Shown here: positions 8,514 through 16,645 of the stretch, piece after piece | Layout of the letters: every line of letters starts with the position of its first letter | How positions within the stretch are numbered: the stretch's first letter is position 1 | Origin: Marmoricola endophyticus | GTDB taxonomy: Bacteria > Actinomycetota > Actinomycetes > Propionibacteriales > Nocardioidaceae | DNA length: 64,000 nt | Direction: 5' to 3' | Assembly (NCBI RefSeq): GCF_014644415.1 | Contig: NZ_BMKQ01000001.1 | Coordinates: forward strand, 2,927,217-2,991,216 | Translations under genes and position numbers: made by a program | Notes under the pieces: generated by a model | What the model was told of the DNA's origin: nothing | Seen by the model: only the letters and a program-made list of their open reading frames with translations | Databases searched by the model: none

Positions 8514-9224
8514 CTACGCGGCGCCGTCGACCTTCTGCAGCACCAGCAGCCCGTCGCCGACCGGTAGAAGCAGGGGGACGACGTCGTCGCGCTCGGTCAC
8601 CGTGCGGAGGACCTCCCGCACCGCGGTGGTCTCGGGGTCGCGCTGGGCCGGGTCGGCGACGCGGTCGTGCCACAGCGCGTTGTCGAAGCAGGCGATCCCG
8701 CCGACGCGCAGCAGGACCATGGCCGCGTCGAGGTAGGCGGGGTACTCCTCCTTGTCCCCGTCGCAGAACACCAGGTCGTAGTGCCCGTCGGTGAGCCGGG
8801 GAAGCACGTCGAGCGCCGCGCCCGGGATCATCCGCGCACGGGCGCCCGTGAACCCGGCCTCGGTCAGGCCCTCCTTGGCCAGCCGCTGGTGCTCGGCCTC
8901 GATGTCGACCGAGGTCAGCACCCCCTCGGAGGACATGCCGCGCAGCAGCCAGATCCCGGAGACGCCGCTGCCGGTCCCGATCTCCACCACCGCACGGGCG
9001 TCGAGGACGGACGCCAGGAAGCGCAGGGCCGCGCCACCGCCGGCACCGATCGGGGCCACGCCGATCTGCTCGGCCCGCTCCCGGGCCCGGACGAGGACGT
9101 CGTCCTCGGCGACGTAGCGCTCGGCGTACTCCCAGCTCGCCGGAGCCAGTGGTGCGGTGATGACGGCCTCCTGGGCACCTCGTCGGCGGGGCCGGGCGGG
9201 GTGGTCGCTGCTCGGCCGGGTCAC
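8514..9224 (-). CDS. SAM-dependent O-methyltransferase (Rv1220c type)
   Basis: A class I SAM methyltransferase of the caffeoyl-CoA O-methyltransferase superfamily. The SAM motif VVEIGTGSGVSGIWLL is present, then TSVDIEAEHQRLA and YDLVFCDGDKEEYPAYLD. About 236 residues from the GTG at 9224. The strongest ribosome-site-like sequence (AGGAGG, 9167-9172) precedes an ATC rather than a normal start codon, so the true N terminus is uncertain; the Streptomyces proteins I remember share a Q-E-x-V-I-T stretch there, favouring the longer form. It is divergent from sigE, the same arrangement as in mycobacteria. The substrate is unknown. Confidence 0.85.
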   Translation of the reverse strand: MTRPSSDHPARPRRRGAQEAVITAPLAPASWEYAERYVAEDDVLVRARERAEQIGVAPIGAGGGAALRFLASVLDARAVVEIGTGSGVSGIWLLRGMSSEGVLTSVDIEAEHQRLAKEGLTEAGFTGARARMIPGAALDVLPRLTDGHYDLVFCDGDKEEYPAYLDAAMVLLRVGGIACFDNALWHDRVADPAQRDPETTAVREVLRTVTERDDVVPLLLPVGDGLLVLQKVDGAA

Positions 9225-9273
9225 CGCGACCCTACTGGCGCGGGCACCGCTGACGGTGCAGCGCGCCGCCGCG

Positions 9274-9299
9274 GGAACGCGTGTCGCTCCCCGGGCGTT
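9274..9299 (+). promoter_or_regulatory. SigE/SigH-type ECF promoter upstream of sigE
   Basis: GGAAC (9274-9278, in a longer GGGAAC) and GTT (9297-9299) are separated by 18 bp, the consensus of promoters read by SigE- and SigH-type ECF sigma factors. It lies about 140 bp before the sigE ATG, which suggests an autoregulatory loop. Confidence 0.6.
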
Positions 9300-9440
9300 G
9301 ATCACAGCAACACGGGGGCCTACCCTCAGGCTCCTCTCATCCCGGATCCCTAGCGTGAGCGAGGACGAGCAGCACCGATGACGAGCAGCACGACCCGACG
9401 AGTGGCCTCCCGGCGGCACAGGGTCGACGGAAGGCACCCG

Positions 9441-10058
9441 ATGGAGCAGCAGACCCTCGACCGCGACAGCCACGACGGCGCCCACGGGCAGGTCGAGGAC
9501 TGGGTGCCGCCGACCTGGGAGCAGGTCGTCACCGACCACTCCGCACGGGTCTACCGGCTGGCGTACCGCCTGACCGGCAACGCCCACGACGCCGAGGACC
9601 TCACCCAGGAGGTCTTCGTACGGGTGTTTCGCTCGCTGGACAAGTACACCCCCGGCACCTTCGAGGGCTGGCTGCACCGGATCACCACGAACCTGTTCCT
9701 CGACCAGGCCCGCCGCAAGAGCCGGATCCGCTTCGACGCACTCGCCGACGACGCCGACCAGCGGCTGCCCAGCACGCTCCCGGCGCCCGACCGCCTGCTC
9801 ATGGACCAGAGCTTCGACGCCGACATCGAGGCCGCCCTGGCCGACCTGCCGCCGGACTTCCGCGCCGCGGTCGTGCTCTGCGACGTCGAGGGGCTCTCGT
9901 ACGACGAGATCGCCGACGTGCTGCAGCTCAAGCTCGGCACCGTGCGCTCGCGGATCCACCGCGGTCGCTCGCTGCTGCGCAAGGCCTTGGCGCACCGAGC
10001 CCCGGCGCCCGGCCGCGTCCGCTACTCCGGACCGACGCTGGCCTCCCGGCCGACGTGA
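9441..10058 (+). CDS. sigE: ECF RNA polymerase sigma factor SigE
   Basis: A 205-residue sigma-70 family ECF factor. Region 2 reads [20 protein letters not shown] with the DAED core contact motif; region 4 holds [20 protein letters not shown], the helix-turn-helix for the -35 element. The ATG at 9441 has GGAAGG 7 bp upstream and is preferred to one at 9378. The neighbours (zinc anti-sigma, HtrA, TatB, Mrp and the divergent methyltransferase) match the mycobacterial sigE locus, which answers cell-envelope stress. An ECF-type promoter at 9274-9299 suggests self-activation. Confidence 0.93.
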   Translation: MEQQTLDRDSHDGAHGQVEDWVPPTWEQVVTDHSARVYRLAYRLTGNAHDAEDLTQEVFVRVFRSLDKYTPGTFEGWLHRITTNLFLDQARRKSRIRFDALADDADQRLPSTLPAPDRLLMDQSFDADIEAALADLPPDFRAAVVLCDVEGLSYDEIADVLQLKLGTVRSRIHRGRSLLRKALAHRAPAPGRVRYSGPTLASRPT

Positions 10059-10594
10059 TGCTCGGCCTCCGCTCGCTCCCGGGGCCGTCCTCGGGCCCCC
10101 ACCTCGGTGACCGCGCCAGCGCGCTGGTCGACGGCCAGCTGTCCGCGGCCGAGGCGGCACGGGCGTGGGACCACGTCGAGGCGTGCGAGGACTGCCACCA
10201 GGAGGTCCAGCGGCACTCCTGGCTGAAGTCGAGGCTGTCGGCGTTCTCCACGCCGGCCGCGGACCCGGCACCGACGGCAGGCCTGATGGGGGCGCTGTAC
10301 GACGTCGACGAGCAGACGCGCACGGCCTGGCACGAGACCGACCTGATCGCGGCCCGCACCCGTCGGCGCACCCTGACGGTCGTCGGGGCCGGCTCGCTGT
10401 CGGCGGCCGTGATCGGCGTGCTCGCGCTCACCGGTGCGCCCGCGGGGCTGAACGAGCCGGTCACCCGTCCCGCCCCCGCGCGGCTGGGCGCCACGCTCGC
10501 CGGCACCGGTGCCGCGCCCCGTGGGCTGCCCGAGCCCCGGCGCGCGCCATCCTTCGGACCGGTGCCCGTCGGGTTGCGGGGTCCCGCACACTAG
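10058..10594 (+). CDS. rseA: Zinc-binding anti-sigma factor (RseA-like)
   Basis: 178 residues. The N-terminal domain (about 14-60) carries the ZAS signature His39-x3-Cys43-x2-Cys46, which binds zinc and holds the sigma factor. A hydrophobic stretch at about 108-130 could be a single membrane segment, with a Pro/Ala-rich tail after it. It begins one base inside the sigE stop (TGATG; a GTG at 10055 is an alternative) and ends 4 bp before htrA, so the three genes form one operon. By family, release of SigE would follow oxidation or proteolysis of this protein. Confidence 0.88.
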   Translation: MLGLRSLPGPSSGPHLGDRASALVDGQLSAAEAARAWDHVEACEDCHQEVQRHSWLKSRLSAFSTPAADPAPTAGLMGALYDVDEQTRTAWHETDLIAARTRRRTLTVVGAGSLSAAVIGVLALTGAPAGLNEPVTRPAPARLGATLAGTGAAPRGLPEPRRAPSFGPVPVGLRGPAH

Positions 10595-10598
10595 AGGC

Positions 10599-11909
10599 GT
10601 GAGCGAGGACGGCGGGCCCGACGGTCAGCGTGGCGTCACGTCCGGCGGTGACCCTTGGCGCGCCCCCGACCAGCGGCCGCCGGCGCCGTACCCCGACTGG
10701 TCGCGGCCCGCGCCGCCGCCGGTTCCCCCGCAGGCGCCGGTGCCCGGGCCGCCGCCGTACTCCGGCTTCGGCGTCCACCGTGCCGCCCCGACGCCCGAGC
10801 GTGCCGGCGGCCGGCTCCCCGGCTGGGCCTGGCCCACGATTGCGGCGACCGCGCTCGTGCTCGGCCTCCTGGGCGGACTGATCGGCGGTGCGCTGGTCGG
10901 CGGCGACGACGAGGGCACCGTCCCGGGAGGTGTGCTGCGGGTCGAGCGCCGCACTGCGGCGCCGCTCGAGGCCGACAACGGCAGCGTCCCCGCGGTGGCC
11001 CAGGCGGTGCTGCCGAGCACCGTCCAGATCATCGCCGAGTACGACGGCGCCGCCGAGGGAGCGACCGGCTCCGGCTTCGTGCTGGACCGCGAGGGCCACG
11101 TCATCACCAACAACCACGTCGTCGCCGAAGCGGCCTCCGACGGCGGGCCGATCGCCGTCGTGGACTCCAAGGGCCGGCGGACGAGCGCCGAGGTGATCGG
11201 CCGGAGCGCGGTGTACGACGTCGCGGTGCTGAAGGTCGACGCCGCAAAGAGCCTCACGCCCGCCGCGCTCGGCTCCTCGACACAGATGCGCGTCGGCGAG
11301 ACGGTCGTCGCCTTCGGTGCGCCGCTCGGGCTGACCAGCTCGGTCACCTCCGGCATCGTCAGCGCGCTCAACCGGCCGGTCTCGACCGGCAGCACCAGCG
11401 ACGACCAGTCGTACATCAACGCGGTGCAGACCGACGCGGCGATCAACCCCGGCAACTCCGGCGGCCCGCTGGTCGACCTGCAGGGCAAGGTGGTCGGGAT
11501 GAACTCCGCGATCGCCTCGCTCGGGCAGGGCACCGGCGACCAGGGCGGCAACATCGGGGTCGGTTTCGCGATCCCGGTCGAGCAGGTGGTCACCACCGTG
11601 GACCAGATCCTGAAGAGCGGCTCGGCCCGCTACCCCGTCATCGGTGCCGGGGTCGTCGCCACCCGCGGCAGCGACGAGGGCGCGGAGCTCTCGACGATCA
11701 GCGACGGCGACCCCGCCGACGACGCGGGGCTCCAGTCCGGCGACGTCGTCACCCGCGTCGACGGCAAGCCGGTGACCAGCCCGATCGATCTCGTGGTGGC
11801 GATCCGCAGCCACGTCTCGGGGGACAAGCTGCGCCTGAGCGTGGAGCGGGGCGGGTCCAGCCGGGACGTCAGCGTCACCCTCACCTCCCGCAGGGAGAAG
11901 GTGTCCTGA
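10599..11909 (+). CDS. htrA: HtrA/DegP-like membrane serine protease with PDZ domain
   Basis: 436 residues from a GTG at 10599. Order: a proline-rich cytosolic N terminus (about 1-75), one membrane helix (about 78-102), a trypsin-like domain with His in TNNHVV, Asp in YDVAVL and Ser in GNSGGP, then a C-terminal PDZ domain starting near GAGVVATRG. The catalytic part faces outside and degrades or refolds damaged envelope proteins. It is the third gene of the sigE-rseA operon and convergent with tatB, 15 bp apart. The frame is open further upstream but that would run through the rseA end. Confidence 0.92.
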   Translation: MSEDGGPDGQRGVTSGGDPWRAPDQRPPAPYPDWSRPAPPPVPPQAPVPGPPPYSGFGVHRAAPTPERAGGRLPGWAWPTIAATALVLGLLGGLIGGALVGGDDEGTVPGGVLRVERRTAAPLEADNGSVPAVAQAVLPSTVQIIAEYDGAAEGATGSGFVLDREGHVITNNHVVAEAASDGGPIAVVDSKGRRTSAEVIGRSAVYDVAVLKVDAAKSLTPAALGSSTQMRVGETVVAFGAPLGLTSSVTSGIVSALNRPVSTGSTSDDQSYINAVQTDAAINPGNSGGPLVDLQGKVVGMNSAIASLGQGTGDQGGNIGVGFAIPVEQVVTTVDQILKSGSARYPVIGAGVVATRGSDEGAELSTISDGDPADDAGLQSGDVVTRVDGKPVTSPIDLVVAIRSHVSGDKLRLSVERGGSSRDVSVTLTSRREKVS

Positions 11910-11924
11910 CGCAGCGGCTCTCGC

Positions 11925-12257
11925 TCAGGTCGCCTCGGTGTCGTACGGCGGCCGCTCGCCGGGCTTGAGCCCGCGCGCGGCGACGGCCTTGCGCTGCTCC
12001 TCGTCGTCGATCTCCTGCATCGCGTCGAGGACGTGCTGGCGCACGACCTGTCGGGGGTCGAGGTCGCGCAGACGGAGGTCCTTGTACTCCGGGCCCAGCT
12101 CGCTGCGCAGGTCGCTCTGCGCGTTGCGGGCGAACGTACGCAGGGTGTGCAGCATCCGGGCCGCCTGACGGGCGAACTCCGGGAGCCGGTCGGGACCGAA
12201 GACGATGACGGCGACGATCAGGATGACCCCGATCTCGGGGATGCCGACGTCGAACAC
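11925..12257 (-). CDS. tatB: Sec-independent translocase component TatB
   Basis: 110 residues with the TatA/B plan: a short N-terminal membrane helix (IGVILIVAVIVFGPDRLPEF) that contains the FGP hinge, an amphipathic helix (RQAARMLHTLRTFARNAQ), and a charged tail. Position next to htrA and mrp and a length near 110 favour TatB over TatA. TatB forms the receptor complex with TatC for folded twin-arginine substrates. Here it is on the opposite strand to htrA, as the last gene of the run that includes mrp (32 bp upstream). Confidence 0.85.
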   Translation of the reverse strand: MFDVGIPEIGVILIVAVIVFGPDRLPEFARQAARMLHTLRTFARNAQSDLRSELGPEYKDLRLRDLDPRQVVRQHVLDAMQEIDDEEQRKAVAARGLKPGERPPYDTEAT

Positions 12258-12289
12258 GAGGTCAACCTACCGAGGTGGTGCCAGCGTCC

Positions 12290-13450
12290 TCAGCGTGCGG
12301 TGGGGGTGAGCCCGAGCTGCATGCCTGCCAGGCCGCGGCCCTTGCTGGTCAGCGCGGTGGCGACCTTGCTCAGCTCCTGGGCGGCGGGCGCGGTCGGGTC
12401 GGCCGCCACGATCGGCGTGCCGGCGTCGCCGCCCTCGCGCAGACGGGTGTCCAGGGGCACCTGGGCGAGCAGGGGGACGTCGTACCCGAACCGGGCGCCG
12501 AGCGTCTCGGCCACCCGCTGACCGCCACCGGAGCCGAAGACGTCGATGCGGTGGTCCTTGCCCTCGGCGGCGCAGTGCTCGCAGAGGAGGTACGACATGT
12601 TCTCCACGACGCCCACCACGCGCTGGTGCATCATCGAGGCCATCGTCCCGGCGCGCTCGGCCACCTCGGCGGCCGCCTCCTGCGGGGTCGTGACGACGAC
12701 GATCTCCGAGCTCGGGAGGTGCTGCCCGAGCGAGATCGCGATGTCGCCGGTGCCGGGCGGCAGGTCGAGGAGCAGCGCGTCGAGGTCACCCCAGTACACG
12801 TCGGCCAGCATCTGCACGAGCGCGCGGTCGAGCATCGGGCCGCGCCAGGCGACGACCTGCTCGCGGCGCGGCTTGAGCATCCCGATCGAGATCACCGACA
12901 CGCCGCTCTCGGTCGGGACCGGCATGATCAGGTCCTCGACCTGGGTGGGGCGCACGTCAGCCACCCCGAGCATCGCCGGGACCGAGTGGCCGTAGATGTC
13001 GGCGTCGACGATGCCGACCTTGAGGCCCTGCTCGGCCATCGACAGCGCGAGGTTGACCGTCACCGAGGACTTGCCGACCCCGCCCTTGCCGGAGGCCACC
13101 GCGATCACCTTGGTCAGGGACCCGGGCTGCGCGAACGGGATCTCCTTCTCGGCCTTGCCGTCGGACAGGATCTCCTTGAGCCCCTCGCGCTGCTCCGGGG
13201 TCATCACGCCGAGCGTCAGGTCGACGTCGGTGACGCCGTCGACGGCACGGAGCGCGGCGTTGACGTCGCGCGTGATGGTGTCCTTCAGCGGGCACCCGGC
13301 CACGGTCAGCAGCACCGTCACGGTGACCACGCCCGCGTCGTCTGCCTCCAGCGTGTCGACCATGTTCAGCTCGGTGATCGGCCGCTTGATCTCGGGGTCC
13401 TTGACCCCGTCGAGCGCGGTGCGCAGGGCGTTCACGTCGGGGGTGCTCAT
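12290..13450 (-). CDS. mrp: Mrp/NBP35-type P-loop iron-sulfur carrier ATPase
   Basis: 386 residues: an N-terminal DUF59/MIP18 domain (about 1-85, with KDPEIKRPITELNMV) and a ParA-like ATPase with the deviant Walker A motif SGKGGVGKSS and DADIYGHSVP. The family assembles or carries Fe-S clusters. ATG at 13450 has a GGAG close by; a GTG three codons upstream is possible. It sits 18 bp after the DUF1003 gene and 32 bp before tatB in one minus-strand run, as in the mycobacterial sigE region. Confidence 0.92.
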   Translation of the reverse strand: MSTPDVNALRTALDGVKDPEIKRPITELNMVDTLEADDAGVVTVTVLLTVAGCPLKDTITRDVNAALRAVDGVTDVDLTLGVMTPEQREGLKEILSDGKAEKEIPFAQPGSLTKVIAVASGKGGVGKSSVTVNLALSMAEQGLKVGIVDADIYGHSVPAMLGVADVRPTQVEDLIMPVPTESGVSVISIGMLKPRREQVVAWRGPMLDRALVQMLADVYWGDLDALLLDLPPGTGDIAISLGQHLPSSEIVVVTTPQEAAAEVAERAGTMASMMHQRVVGVVENMSYLLCEHCAAEGKDHRIDVFGSGGGQRVAETLGARFGYDVPLLAQVPLDTRLREGGDAGTPIVAADPTAPAAQELSKVATALTSKGRGLAGMQLGLTPTAR

Positions 13451-13468
13451 GGGCTCCACGGTACGACG

Positions 13469-14116
13469 TCACGCACGCGGGTCGTACGCCCCGGAGGTGG
13501 GATCGGTCTCACCGGCGCCGGCCTCCACCGGCCGGTCGAGCGACGACGGGTCGTCGTCCGGCTCCTCGTCGGGCTCGTCGGCCCACCGCTCCTCGATGTC
13601 GGAGAGCAGCGAGCGCAGCTCGGAGCGGACGTAGTCACGGGTCGCCACCTCGCCCAGCAGCATCCGCAGCGAGGCCATCTCGCGGGCCAGGAACTCCATG
13701 TCGGCGTGCGACTGGGTGTTCTCGTGGCGGTCCTGCTCGGCCACGATCCGGTCGCGCTGCTCCTGCCGGTTCTGCGCGAGCAGGATCAGCGGGGCGGCGT
13801 ACGACGCCTGCAGGCTGAGCATCAGCGTGAGGAAGATGAACGGGTAGCCGTCGAAGCGCGCCGCGTCGGGGGCGAGCAGGTTCCACACGATCCACACGAC
13901 CACGAACGCGGTCATGTAGAGCAGGAAGGTCGCGGTCCCCATGAACCGCGCGAACTGCTCGGCGAACACGCCGAACGCGTCCCGGTCGACGCTCGGCCGG
14001 CGCACCAGCGGCCGCTGCGTGTCGGCGGGGGTGTCCAGCCGGCTGGAGGTGCTGCCCCGGCTGCGCAGGGCGTTGAGCCGGTCACGCCGCGCGCTGCGCT
14101 CCTCCGGCGAGCTCAC
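13469..14116 (-). CDS. DUF1003 membrane protein
   Basis: 215 residues. Two central hydrophobic segments (around FLLYMTAFVVVWIVWNLL and IFLTLMLSLQASYAAPLIL) fit the DUF1003 domain, followed by RQEQRDRIVAEQDRHENTQS, a highly charged conserved stretch. The C terminus is acidic (DEEPDDDPSS). The GTG start overlaps the stop of the MgtE_N/CBS gene (GTGA). Function is not established for the family; pairing with a MgtE-like cytosolic protein hints at ion or membrane homeostasis. Confidence 0.85.
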   Translation of the reverse strand: MSSPEERSARRDRLNALRSRGSTSSRLDTPADTQRPLVRRPSVDRDAFGVFAEQFARFMGTATFLLYMTAFVVVWIVWNLLAPDAARFDGYPFIFLTLMLSLQASYAAPLILLAQNRQEQRDRIVAEQDRHENTQSHADMEFLAREMASLRMLLGEVATRDYVRSELRSLLSDIEERWADEPDEEPDDDPSSLDRPVEAGAGETDPTSGAYDPRA

Positions 14117-15660
14117 GAGGTGCTCTCGTCGGTCGGGCCGGAGGGGCTGGACACCTCCCGCTGGGCGGCAGCGGCGGAGGCCGCCTTCGTGGTGGTGCTC
14201 TTCTTGGCCGCGGTGCGCTTGGCCGGGCTCTTCGTGGCGGTCTTCTTCGTCGTGGTCTTCTTGGCCGCTGTGGTCTTGGTGGCGGACTTCTTCGTGGCGG
14301 TCTTCTTGGCCGCCGCCTTCTTCGTGGCCGTCTTCTTCGTCGCGGCGGACTTCTTGGCTGGTGTGGCCTTCTTGGGTGCGGCGGACTTCGTGGCGGCCGC
14401 CCACGGCCGGTCCTCGGCCAGCCGGTCGTCGCGCCAGCCCTCGGGCAGCATGTGGTCGAGCAGGTCGTCGACCGTGACCGCGCCGAGCAGGCGGCCCTCC
14501 TCGTCGACGACCGGCGCCGCGACCATGTTGTAGGTCGCGAGCAGCCCCGCCACGTCCTCCGTGCTGGCCTCCGGGCGCAGCCGGGAGACCCCGGAGTCGA
14601 CCGTGCCGGCGACCAGCGAGGACGGCGGCTCGCGCAGCAGCCGCTGGATGTGCGCGACGCCCATGAGCTTCCCGGTGGGAGTCTCCAGCGGCGGGCGGCA
14701 GACGTACACCATGGCCGCCAGCGACGGCGTCAGCTCCGCCTGCCGCAGGTGCGCGAGCGCCTCGGCGACGGTCGCGTCGGGGGAGAGGATCACCGGCTCC
14801 GGCGTCATCATCGCACCGGCGGTGTCGTCGTCGTACGACATCATCCGCCGCACGTCCTCGGCGTCCTCGGGCTCCATCAGCGCCAGCAGCATCTGCTGGG
14901 TGTCGTCGGGGAGCTCGGCCATCAGGTCGGCCGCGTCGTCGGCCGACATCTCCTCCAGCACGTCGGCCGCACGCTCGGACTCCAGGCGCTCGAGGATCTC
15001 GACCTGGTCCTCCTCGGGCATCTCCTCGAGGATGTCGGCGAGCCGGTCGTCGTCGAGCGCCGCGATCACGGCGCCGCGTCGCTGCGGCGGCAGGTCGTGG
15101 ATGACGTTGGCGGCGTCGGCGGGGCGCAGGTCGGCGATCGAGGCCACGAGGTGGGTGGCGTCCTGGGTGTTGGTGACCGGTGCGACCAGGCCCTCGACGT
15201 CGCGCCACTCCACCACGTGGGTCTGGCCCTTGCGGCGCAGCCCGCGGCCCGGCTCCTGCAGCGCGACCCGGCTGAGCACCCACTCGCGGCTGCGCGCCTG
15301 CTCCATGGCGACGTCGTACACGTTGCCGGTCACGGAGTCCTCGCCGCGGGTGCTCACCGTGCGGTCGAGCATCTCGCCGATGACGAGGGTCTCGGTGGAG
15401 CGCTTCTCGAAGCGGCGCATGTTCAGCAGCCCGGTGGTGATGACGTGGCCGGGGTCCATGCTGGTGATGCGGGTCATCGGGGCGAACACGCGGCGGCGGC
15501 CGAACACCTCGACGACCAGCCCGACGACGCGGGCGGGGGAGTACTCCGAGCGCAGCACCACGACGACGTCGCGGACCTTGCCGACCTGGTCCCCGGACGG
15601 GTCGAAGACGGGCAGCCCGGCCAGGCGGGCGACGAAGACACGGCTCGGAGTGGCGCTCAC
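14113..15660 (-). CDS. PRC-barrel/MgtE_N/CBS protein with lysine-rich histone-like tail
   Basis: 515 residues. N-terminal PRC-barrel-like part (LPVFDPSGDQVGKVRDVVV), then an MgtE N-terminal superhelix (about 185-290; repeated acidic motifs such as ILEEMPEEDQVEIL), then a CBS pair (about 290-410). No membrane segment is present, so unlike MgtE it cannot be the channel itself. Residues about 423-492 form a tail built from Lys, Ala and Thr (units like ATKK and TAAKK), resembling histone H1 or the tails of actinobacterial HupB. The tail suggests contact with nucleic acid or another polyanion. Genes around it match the mycobacterial Rv1232c-Rv1231c order from memory. Confidence 0.82.
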   Translation of the reverse strand: MSATPSRVFVARLAGLPVFDPSGDQVGKVRDVVVVLRSEYSPARVVGLVVEVFGRRRVFAPMTRITSMDPGHVITTGLLNMRRFEKRSTETLVIGEMLDRTVSTRGEDSVTGNVYDVAMEQARSREWVLSRVALQEPGRGLRRKGQTHVVEWRDVEGLVAPVTNTQDATHLVASIADLRPADAANVIHDLPPQRRGAVIAALDDDRLADILEEMPEEDQVEILERLESERAADVLEEMSADDAADLMAELPDDTQQMLLALMEPEDAEDVRRMMSYDDDTAGAMMTPEPVILSPDATVAEALAHLRQAELTPSLAAMVYVCRPPLETPTGKLMGVAHIQRLLREPPSSLVAGTVDSGVSRLRPEASTEDVAGLLATYNMVAAPVVDEEGRLLGAVTVDDLLDHMLPEGWRDDRLAEDRPWAAATKSAAPKKATPAKKSAATKKTATKKAAAKKTATKKSATKTTAAKKTTTKKTATKSPAKRTAAKKSTTTKAASAAAAQREVSSPSGPTDESTS

Positions 15661-15671
15661 GAGCCCCGATC

Positions 15672-16010
15672 CTATCGGCGGGGCCCGGCCCCGGGACCGC
15701 AGTCCGCCTCGTCGGGGAGCCAGACGGCGGCCCGCAGGTCGACGGCCCCGCTGGGGCGCAGCGGAGTGCCCTCCTCGAGGTACGCCTGCCGTGCCTCGTC
15801 ACCGTGCGAGGGCGGCAGCGTGCCGTCGGCGCGGACCACGCGCCACCAGGGCACGCCGCCTCCCTCGGTCGACATCACGTTGCCGACCAGACGGGGGCCG
15901 CTGCCGACGACCTCGGCGATCAGGCCGTACGTCGTCACGCGCCCGCGCGGCACCTGCTCGACCAGCGAGAGGACCCGCTCGACGTACTCCTCGGTGCGCT
16001 TGGCGGTCAC
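15672..16010 (-). CDS. Alkyltransferase-like protein (ATL)
   Basis: 112 residues from a GTG. It has the MGMT DNA-binding core (GRVTTYGLIAEVVG, VGNVMS) but the active-site PCHR motif is PWWR at residues 54-57, so the alkyl-accepting cysteine is replaced by Trp55. That defines ATL proteins, which bind O6-alkylguanine without repairing it and recruit nucleotide excision repair. The arginine finger and tyrosine-containing segment are kept. It follows tpx by 16 bp and precedes the MgtE_N gene by 11 bp on the same strand. Confidence 0.87.
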   Translation of the reverse strand: MTAKRTEEYVERVLSLVEQVPRGRVTTYGLIAEVVGSGPRLVGNVMSTEGGGVPWWRVVRADGTLPPSHGDEARQAYLEEGTPLRPSGAVDLRAAVWLPDEADCGPGAGPRR

Positions 16011-16026
16011 GGGCCGTGGCGGCCGG

Positions 16027-16515
16027 TCAGCCGAGTGCGGCGACCGCGGCGTCGTAGTCGGGCTCCTGCCCGATCGCCGGGACCAGCTCGGTGTGCAGCA
16101 CGGTGCCGTCGGTGTCGAGCACGACGACCGCACGGGCGAGCAGGCCGCGCATCGGGCCGTCGACCATCAGCACGCCGTAGTCCTCGCCGAACCCCGAGCG
16201 GAAGGCCGAGGCGACCGTGACGTTCTCGATCCCCTCGGCGCCGCAGAAGCGCTTGGCCGCGAACGGCAGGTCCATCGAGGCGCAGACGACGGTGGTGTTC
16301 TCCAGGTCCGCCGCGCGCTGGTTGAACTCGCGCACGCTCGCGGCGCACACGCCGGTGTCGACGCTCGGGAAGATGTTGAGCACGGTGCGAGCGTCGCCGC
16401 GGCTGACGTCGCCGAGGTCGGTGCCGACGAGGGTGAACGCCGGGGCGGCGCTCCCGACGGCGGGCAGGTCGCCGGAGGTCTGGACGGGGGTCTCGCCGAG
16501 GGCGGTGGTGGCCAT
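16027..16515 (-). CDS. tpx: Thiol peroxidase Tpx
   Basis: 162 residues of the atypical 2-Cys peroxiredoxin Tpx. Peroxidatic Cys57 is in [12 protein letters not shown] (usually SxDTPVC; Gly replaces Pro here) and the resolving Cys91 in [10 protein letters not shown]. It reduces peroxides in the cytosol with thioredoxin. ATG at 16515 gives the usual length; a TTG four codons upstream is less likely. A 12 bp inverted repeat (16561-16614) lies upstream. It heads the minus-strand run toward mrp and tatB. Confidence 0.93.
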   Translation of the reverse strand: MATTALGETPVQTSGDLPAVGSAAPAFTLVGTDLGDVSRGDARTVLNIFPSVDTGVCAASVREFNQRAADLENTTVVCASMDLPFAAKRFCGAEGIENVTVASAFRSGFGEDYGVLMVDGPMRGLLARAVVVLDTDGTVLHTELVPAIGQEPDYDAAVAALG

Positions 16516-16560
16516 GACCGCATTCAACCGCAGTCGTGGACCTCGCGCTGAGCCGGGAGC

Positions 16561-16614
16561 CCGGGTCGTGGGCCCCAGGTGAACCCACCGGGTCGCCCGA
16601 CACCCACGACCCGG
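16561..16614. repeat. 12 bp perfect inverted repeat between tpx and tRNA-Arg
   Basis: CCGGGTCGTGGG (16561-16572) and CCCACGACCCGG (16603-16614) are exact reverse complements 30 bp apart. The position is upstream of tpx on one strand and of the tRNA on the other, so it could be a repressor site pair or a leader hairpin. Confidence 0.5.
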
Positions 16615-16645
16615 TCCGCCCGACCGGTGAGAGGATGACGCCCAG

